Shown here one piece after another: positions 46,546-50,691 of a stretch of 50,691 bases of DNA. Each line of letters opens with the position of its first letter. The stretch's first letter is position 1. The notes below the pieces were generated by a model that was not told the origin of the DNA, searched no databases, and worked only from the letters and a program-made list of their open reading frames with translations. The position numbers and the translations under genes were made by a program. This DNA is from Deltaproteobacteria bacterium (lineage in GTDB: Bacteria > Desulfobacterota_D > UBA1144 > Nemesobacterales > Nemesobacteraceae). Where the stretch lies: contig JAJCZR010000068.1 of the NCBI GenBank assembly GCA_029262295.1, positions 73,749-124,439 of the forward strand, given 5' to 3'.

Positions 46546-46910
46546 TGTCATTCCAGCGAAAGCTGGAATCCAGGATTCAGAGAAGGTTTTCATATAAATC
46601 CCTCCAACCATTATTTTTACTCTCAATCAAATCTACTTTCCATTTTCTTTTCCAAGCTTTGAGAGCTTTTTCTCTTTCAATTGCAGAATTTATATCATTA
46701 TATACTTCATAGTAAACAAGGTTATGAAATTTATATTTCTTAGTGAATCCATCTACTAAATCATTCTTGTGTTGGTAAACTCTTTTTATCAAATCATTTG
46801 TAACGCCTATATAAATAGTGCCGTTCTTTTTACTTGCCATAATATAAATTATAGAATTGTTTCATACTTCTTTGTCGTTATCCTGGATTCCAAATCAAGT
46901 TTGGAATGAC
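46546..46910. mobile_element. Putative GIY-YIG unit bounded by inverted hairpin repeats
   Basis: At the left end, hairpin ATTCCAGC/GCTGGAAT (46550-46569) sits inside TGTCATTCC...GGAATCCAGGAT. At the right end, ATCCTGGATTCC...GGAATGAC (46880-46910) holds hairpin ATTCCAAA/TTTGGAAT. The ends are inverted relative to one another: the outer motifs are TGTCATTCC and GGAATGAC, the inner ones CCAGGAT and ATCCTGG. The GIY-YIG gene is the only gene inside, and its stop abuts the left repeat. A solo copy of the right end lies at 35991-36022. Just outside the left end is AGGGGTCAAGTCTCAACATTG-like sequence (46515-46535). No target duplication is evident. Confidence 0.5.
46577..46840 (-). CDS. GIY-YIG nuclease superfamily protein, N-terminus probably frameshifted
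   Basis: An 87-residue single-domain GIY-YIG protein of the COG2827/YhbQ type: KKNGTIYIGVTNDLIKRVYQHK supplies the YIG half and the catalytic Arg, and AIEREKALKAWKRKWK carries the Glu. Family members normally begin with a Tyr-rich strand (YYVYIMASK). Here that strand is coded only in part: codons before ATG 46840 read IIYIM, but the ATG that would open them (46862 region) is one base out of frame, so a single extra base seems to have cut off the start. The gene could begin at the internal ATG without the first GIY strand, or be inactivated. No ribosome binding site precedes ATG 46840. Confidence 0.8.
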   Translation of the reverse strand: MASKKNGTIYIGVTNDLIKRVYQHKNDLVDGFTKKYKFHNLVYYEVYNDINSAIEREKALKAWKRKWKVDLIESKNNGWRDLYENLL

Positions 46911-46916
46911 CCCTTT

Positions 46917-47016
46917 TGTCATACCTGAATGTTGGAGCCTGTCCTGAGCTTGTCGAAGGGTCAGGTATCTAAATCTTTTAATACTAGATTCCGTGCAGGT
47001 GCATCACGGAATGACA
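46917..47016. repeat. Two further GAT/ATGACA-type hairpins and a CTTGTCGAAGG motif
   Basis: TGTCATACCTGA (46917-46928) pairs with TCAGGTATC (46961-46969) and encloses CCTGAGCTTGTCGAAGG (46943-46959), a nested insertion-like arrangement. Next, GATTCCGTG (46987-46995) pairs with CACGGAATGACA (47005-47016). The spacer 46911-47061 has no gene. Confidence 0.7.
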
Positions 47017-47061
47017 CGTGGTGGATTAGATTCCCTTCAAATGACAGAAAAAAAGAAAACT

Positions 47062-49962
47062 TTAACCCTCTTTTCTTATAATAAAGGTTTTCTTTGAAAC
47101 ATTCCCACCCGCATCTTTTGCAATCAAATTAAATGTGTTTATTCCTTCTTCCAGTTTGAGTGAAAAAGATAGTGGTATGTTAGATGAGTCGGGAGTAAAA
47201 AGTTTTACTTTATCTGTGGATCTATAAACAGAAATATTTTTTAACATATCATCATCCGAAACATAACCTTTGATTGTAATATCGGAGTTTGATGTCGATA
47301 GTGGAAGTGAATCAAAGTATATTTTTGGAGGGTTGTTGAACACAAGCTGCATGGGCGATAATTTCTTTGCCCCTTTACCTTTAAGCTCAACTGCATCACT
47401 TTTAACCCAACCGGTTATATCATCTGATTTAATTTTTATCCAGTTGCCAATCATTCCAACGGCGGAGTAAACTGAATTTTTAGAAGCGCTTGCAATATGA
47501 GAAAAATCATCAGAGGTTGAACCATATACAGCTGCTTTATCTTTTAATATAAGTGCCTGTTTTTGTTTGAGCTCAATGTAACTGCTATTGATATTCGGAT
47601 TTTCAATTGATAGCTCGGCTGTTCTTATTTCCCTTACGGTTTCATCAAGTATCTGCAATTCAAGATCAAGCTTATTTATTTGTTTATTCACCCTAAACTT
47701 AAACGGCATATCTTTTACTTCACCAGGCATAAACTCAGTAAATTCAAATCTTCCATCTTCAAGAAAAATATCGTCACCCGAAAGGTTTTTTATAGAGACA
47801 ACAGTTTTTTCAGAGCTCCCGTTGCCACTATTTTTTAATCTGACATTAAGGACAACAGTCTCATCCTCATTTAAAATGCTGTCGGAATTACCATTACTTT
47901 CATGTCTGCCATCATCCACAATCTCATAGTTGTAAGAAAACACGGCCCTGTTTTTTTCAATTGTTTTAATTTTAAAATTGTGGTCCGGGATGCTGTTGTC
48001 TACAGAGTCGGAGAAAACAAGGTCAACTATATCTTCTCTTGTCTCAAGCCACTTTGGTATTTCAAAGTTAAGTGTCCACGATTTTATTTCTCCGGGCAGT
48101 AGCTTTCCAAATATTAGTTCATTTCCCTTATATACAGGATTTTCAGAGTCTATCACAGCTTTTAACCTGTATATTGGGCTATTACCTGTATTTTTTACAT
48201 CCACTTTTAATAGTTCTGTTTTCCCGGCATTAAAAAGTGCGGGTGAAGAAGAAGGTGTTGACACCGAAATTTTAGGGCTTTGGCTTTTCCCATCTGACCA
48301 GTCAATACCAATATCACTTAACTTTCTTACGATTTTTTCATCTTCTTTATTTGAAAGCTTTTCAATTGCGGCCCTGCTTTCCAAAAGGTTTTCATTTCTC
48401 TTCTTCTTGCTCGAAGAAAGAATAAGGTCTTTGGCAAGCTTTATGTAAAAGTCGTTATCAAGCCGCTCGAGCCTTTCGTCTTTTGTTAATGCTTCTTCCG
48501 GTTTTGGCTCTTCAGCCTCTTCGTTGCTGTTATTGTCTTCCAGAATGTATCTTAAGGTGAAATCTGATTTGCCGGGTTTTTTTGCATCACCCTTTTCAGG
48601 ATCATCCTTAATAGGTGCATATATTATTTTGTCTTTATTTATTATTGATGGAGTGAGGCTTATGTCGGGTGTGATACCAATATCCTGTATTGAAATATCT
48701 CCAGGTGTAAGATAATCGGCAATTGTGAGTTTTAGTGCAGAACCATCATCAAGATCAAACACCTGCTGCACTGAGCCTTTTCCAAAAGTCCTCTCCCCTA
48801 CGATTATTCCCCTGTTGTTATTCTTGAGTGCACCTGCAACAATCTCTGAAGCACTTGCACTTCCGGAATTTACAAGCACCACAACCTGCCCTTCGTATTC
48901 GGGAATTTTATATCTTGCCTTGTAGCTTTTTTTGGAATCACCAACTTTCGTTGTAACAACAGTGCCAGATTTTAAAAACAGATCTGATACTTTTTCTGCC
49001 TGGTCAAGGAGCCCGCCGGGGTTTCCTCTTAGATCAAGTATTATTCCTTCGGTGGAAGGCCTGCTTTGAATTTCATTGATGAGGCTGCTGAGTGTATTGC
49101 GCTGAAAATCCCTTATTCGCAGATAAAGGATATTGCTGCTAAGATCAAATGCCTCAACGCTTTCAATCTTTATTATATCCCTTGTAATTGCAAACTCTTT
49201 TGGCGCATTAAAGTTTTCCCTTGTTACAAATATATTTACCTTTGTGCCCTTTTTTCCCCTGAGCTTTCCCACAGCTTCAATGAGGCTCATGTTAATAGTT
49301 GACTCGCTTTCTATCTGCACAATCCTGTCATTTGATTTTATTCCTGCCGTGTAGGCCGGGGTGCCTTCAATTGGTGATATAACTGTAAGTTGGCCATCTC
49401 TAATACCAATCACAATCCCAAGCCCACCGAAGCTTCCTTCAGTCTCGATCATGAATTCTTTATAGACCTCTGGCGTGATTACAGCTGAATGTGGATCAAG
49501 GGTTTTTAGTATTTTGTCTGTTACTGCATACTTCACCTTATCAAAGTCAATATCTTCAGGATCAACATTTTCATATATAAAGGTGAATATTTCTTTAAAA
49601 GTATTTACTACATCATCTGTGCTCTTAACTTTCAAATTCTTATACTCTTTTATATTTTCTTTTACCTGCAAAGTGAAATTTTTCGGGCTTTCTTTGTCTT
49701 TGAAGCTTACGAGCACATCATCAATTGCTATCTCAAGATTGTTGAGCCCGTCTAAAAGCATCTTCTCAGGGTCGATCTTGTCTTTATTCACATAGTATTT
49801 GTTTGTGTACTTCAGGATTGTATCCAGAAATTCAAGATCTGGCCCACTTGTATTTTGTTGAAGGTGCCCTGGCCTTGCTGCTATAAAAAATGAGAGTACC
49901 AGTATAAACAGCAAGAAAAACGGAGTGTAGTTGTTGTTAAATATCCCAAAAAATTTTTTCAA
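47062..49962 (-). CDS. Long S41 (C-terminal processing) protease with Ig-like and SH3 extension
   Basis: A 966-residue exported serine protease. Order: N-terminal membrane anchor or signal (PFFLLFILVLSFFIAARPG), helical region, PDZ domain (about 170-260, GGLGIVIGIRDGQLTV), S41 core with NSGSASASE (catalytic Ser370) and RTFGKGSVQ (Lys395), the family's usual 25-residue gap, then about 500 extra residues: a linker rich in KDE, two CARDB-like beta domains (DVKNTGNSPIYRL; VRLKNSGNGSS), an SH3b-like domain (about 805-865, IGNWIKIKSDDITGWVKSDAV) and a C-terminal Ig-like domain. CtpA proteins are about 400-450 residues; the long form resembles the myxobacterial MXAN_5808 family. TTG start with AGAGGG upstream. 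Confidence 0.9.
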   Translation of the reverse strand: MKKFFGIFNNNYTPFFLLFILVLSFFIAARPGHLQQNTSGPDLEFLDTILKYTNKYYVNKDKIDPEKMLLDGLNNLEIAIDDVLVSFKDKESPKNFTLQVKENIKEYKNLKVKSTDDVVNTFKEIFTFIYENVDPEDIDFDKVKYAVTDKILKTLDPHSAVITPEVYKEFMIETEGSFGGLGIVIGIRDGQLTVISPIEGTPAYTAGIKSNDRIVQIESESTINMSLIEAVGKLRGKKGTKVNIFVTRENFNAPKEFAITRDIIKIESVEAFDLSSNILYLRIRDFQRNTLSSLINEIQSRPSTEGIILDLRGNPGGLLDQAEKVSDLFLKSGTVVTTKVGDSKKSYKARYKIPEYEGQVVVLVNSGSASASEIVAGALKNNNRGIIVGERTFGKGSVQQVFDLDDGSALKLTIADYLTPGDISIQDIGITPDISLTPSIINKDKIIYAPIKDDPEKGDAKKPGKSDFTLRYILEDNNSNEEAEEPKPEEALTKDERLERLDNDFYIKLAKDLILSSSKKKRNENLLESRAAIEKLSNKEDEKIVRKLSDIGIDWSDGKSQSPKISVSTPSSSPALFNAGKTELLKVDVKNTGNSPIYRLKAVIDSENPVYKGNELIFGKLLPGEIKSWTLNFEIPKWLETREDIVDLVFSDSVDNSIPDHNFKIKTIEKNRAVFSYNYEIVDDGRHESNGNSDSILNEDETVVLNVRLKNSGNGSSEKTVVSIKNLSGDDIFLEDGRFEFTEFMPGEVKDMPFKFRVNKQINKLDLELQILDETVREIRTAELSIENPNINSSYIELKQKQALILKDKAAVYGSTSDDFSHIASASKNSVYSAVGMIGNWIKIKSDDITGWVKSDAVELKGKGAKKLSPMQLVFNNPPKIYFDSLPLSTSNSDITIKGYVSDDDMLKNISVYRSTDKVKLFTPDSSNIPLSFSLKLEEGINTFNLIAKDAGGNVSKKTFIIRKEG

Positions 49963-50038
49963 ATTTCCCTCTTGTTTTCTTTTTTAATTAAATAGACAGA
50001 ATAAATTATCAATCTAATATATCTAATATATTCTTAAA

Positions 50039-50047
50039 ATTATACCA
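50039..50047 (-). promoter_or_regulatory. Extended -10 promoter of the S41 gene
   Basis: On the minus strand, TGGTATAAT (50047-50039) is a perfect extended -10 element (TGn plus TATAAT); no good -35 box lies upstream, as is common with this type. The leader to the TTG start would be about 70 bases. Confidence 0.5.
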
Positions 50048-50186
50048 AAAAATGAAAGCCTTTCACCCTGTATAGCAAATAGGGTAAGATTGTGCAATCT
50101 TTATCTATTAATTAATTTGCAGCATTACAGACAATTAGAGCGGATATTTTTTAGGCATATTCACTGCTATTTTATATTTTTTGTTT

Positions 50187-50241
50187 AATTGGCAAAATTT
50201 GCGATATTTAGCTTGACACTAAATAATTTCTATGATTTAAT
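50187..50241 (+). promoter_or_regulatory. Promoter of the last exported-protein gene, with shared upstream motif
   Basis: TTGACA (50213-50218) and TTTAAT (50236-50241) are exactly 17 bases apart. AATTGGCAAAATTTG (50187-50201) is an exact copy of the motif at 21036-21050 before the C25 gene; its left half-site here is degraded (TATTTTTTG). The leader would be about 260 bases, with a second TATAAT at 50421-50426 that lacks a -35 box. The rest of 49963-50478 is AT-rich and has no gene. Confidence 0.55.
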
Positions 50242-50478
50242 TAATCTAAATTTTATATGCCTGCACACCACTATAAAATTCTTTAAAGCATTGATTATTA
50301 GGTGCAACATTTTAAAATTTAGCATTTACAACAAGGAAGTATGTAAATAAAATTAATTGCAACTTTTATGTTGAAAAATTATTTTTAATGCGTTAAAATT
50401 ATTGAAGTTTGTTCTATAACTATAATTATGGCTTTAGAATTTAAAACAACATGCAAAATCAAAGGAGGATATTAAAAT

Positions 50479-50691
50479 ATGTTTAAATTAGAAAAAAGGA
50501 GGATAAGTAATATGTTTTCAAGGAATTATTTAAGTCTTTTATTACTGCTCGCATTGTTTCTAGTACCATCCGTTTCAATGTCGCAGGTAGTTGCGCCTTC
50601 CGGTAAGACAATGGAAGCGTCAAGTCAGTTGGTGCTATGGTATGATTCATTTAACAATAGTTCATACGTGCAGATAACCAACACAAATGAT
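50479..50691 (+). CDS. N-terminal part of an exported protein (runs off the window)
   Basis: The frame opens at ATG 50479 and is still open at the window end. A second in-frame ATG at 50512 begins MFSRNYLSLLLLLALFLVPSVS, a complete signal peptide with probable cleavage near VSMSQ, so 50512 is the more likely start. Each ATG has its own near-identical AAAGGAGGAT site 8 to 10 bases upstream (50461-50470 and 50495-50504), which looks like a duplicated start region; initiation at both is possible. The mature part begins QVVAPSGKTMEASSQLVLWY and suggests a surface beta-protein. Family not recognised from 60 residues. Confidence 0.75.
   Translation, partial: MFKLEKRRISNMFSRNYLSLLLLLALFLVPSVSMSQVVAPSGKTMEASSQLVLWYDSFNNSSYVQITNTND

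Noticed and set aside
47978-48448. 156-residue plus-strand ORF inside the S41 gene
   Set aside because: Antisense shadow of a well-supported protease gene; no family resemblance.

Overview
The window is AT-rich, densely coded chromosomal DNA from a Gram-negative bacterium, most likely a deltaproteobacterial-type lineage (Desulfobacterota, SAR324, Dadabacteria or similar). The hints are a TatC, a SurA-type periplasmic chaperone and lipoprotein signals, the serA-hisZ-purA run, the ispE/tRNA-Gln pair, and a very long S41 protease like those of myxobacteria. The exact taxon cannot be fixed from the sequence. No plasmid, phage or integrase genes are present; most genes are single-copy housekeeping genes.

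Layout. 1-6763: end of an unknown gene, ispE, tRNA-Gln, a small hypothetical gene, a PcrA/UvrD helicase, a small exported DUF1579-like protein, SelO and a DUF2103 protein. 6755-12831 (minus): dnaE, an acyl-CoA ligase and tatC. 12893-17087: serA-hisZ-purA behind a near-consensus promoter. 17275-20812 (minus): a lipoprotein, phoH, then purC, a DUF1289 protein and a sugar-epimerase-like protein. 20932-26911: tRNA-Val and an 1859-residue secreted gingipain-type (C25) protease. 26925-30117: thrS-infC-rpmI-rplT with a strong terminator. 30495-31142 (minus): an endonuclease III relative. 31179-35750: gcvT-gcvH-gcvP, the glycine cleavage system apart from its shared L protein. 36566-42020 (minus): leuB-mfd-surA-like. 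42119-43963: a TMTC-like membrane protein with TPRs. 44038-46502 (minus): oppB-like permease, truA and an FAH-family hydrolase. 46546-46910: a small GIY-YIG gene boxed in by inverted hairpin repeats. 47062-49962 (minus): the long S41 protease. 50213-50691: promoter and first part of another exported protein.

The metabolic genes cover isoprenoid (ispE), serine, histidine regulation, purine (purA, purC), leucine and glycine/one-carbon metabolism. The information-processing genes are dnaE, pcrA, mfd, thrS, infC, L35, L20, truA and two tRNAs. Two very large exported proteases suggest an active cell-surface programme.

The most unusual content lies in the gene-end spacers. They carry several interleaved repeat families: (i) about 13 hairpins with fixed flanks GAT and ATGACA but different, compensating stems; (ii) a perfect 76-bp duplication; (iii) degenerate TTAGG-like arrays that start at the TAG stop codons of four genes; (iv) CCCTCTCCC palindromes; (v) short motifs like those beside REP-associated transposases. 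Two hairpins of family (i) face each other around the GIY-YIG gene, giving a 365-bp unit that is the best candidate here for an undescribed mobile system.
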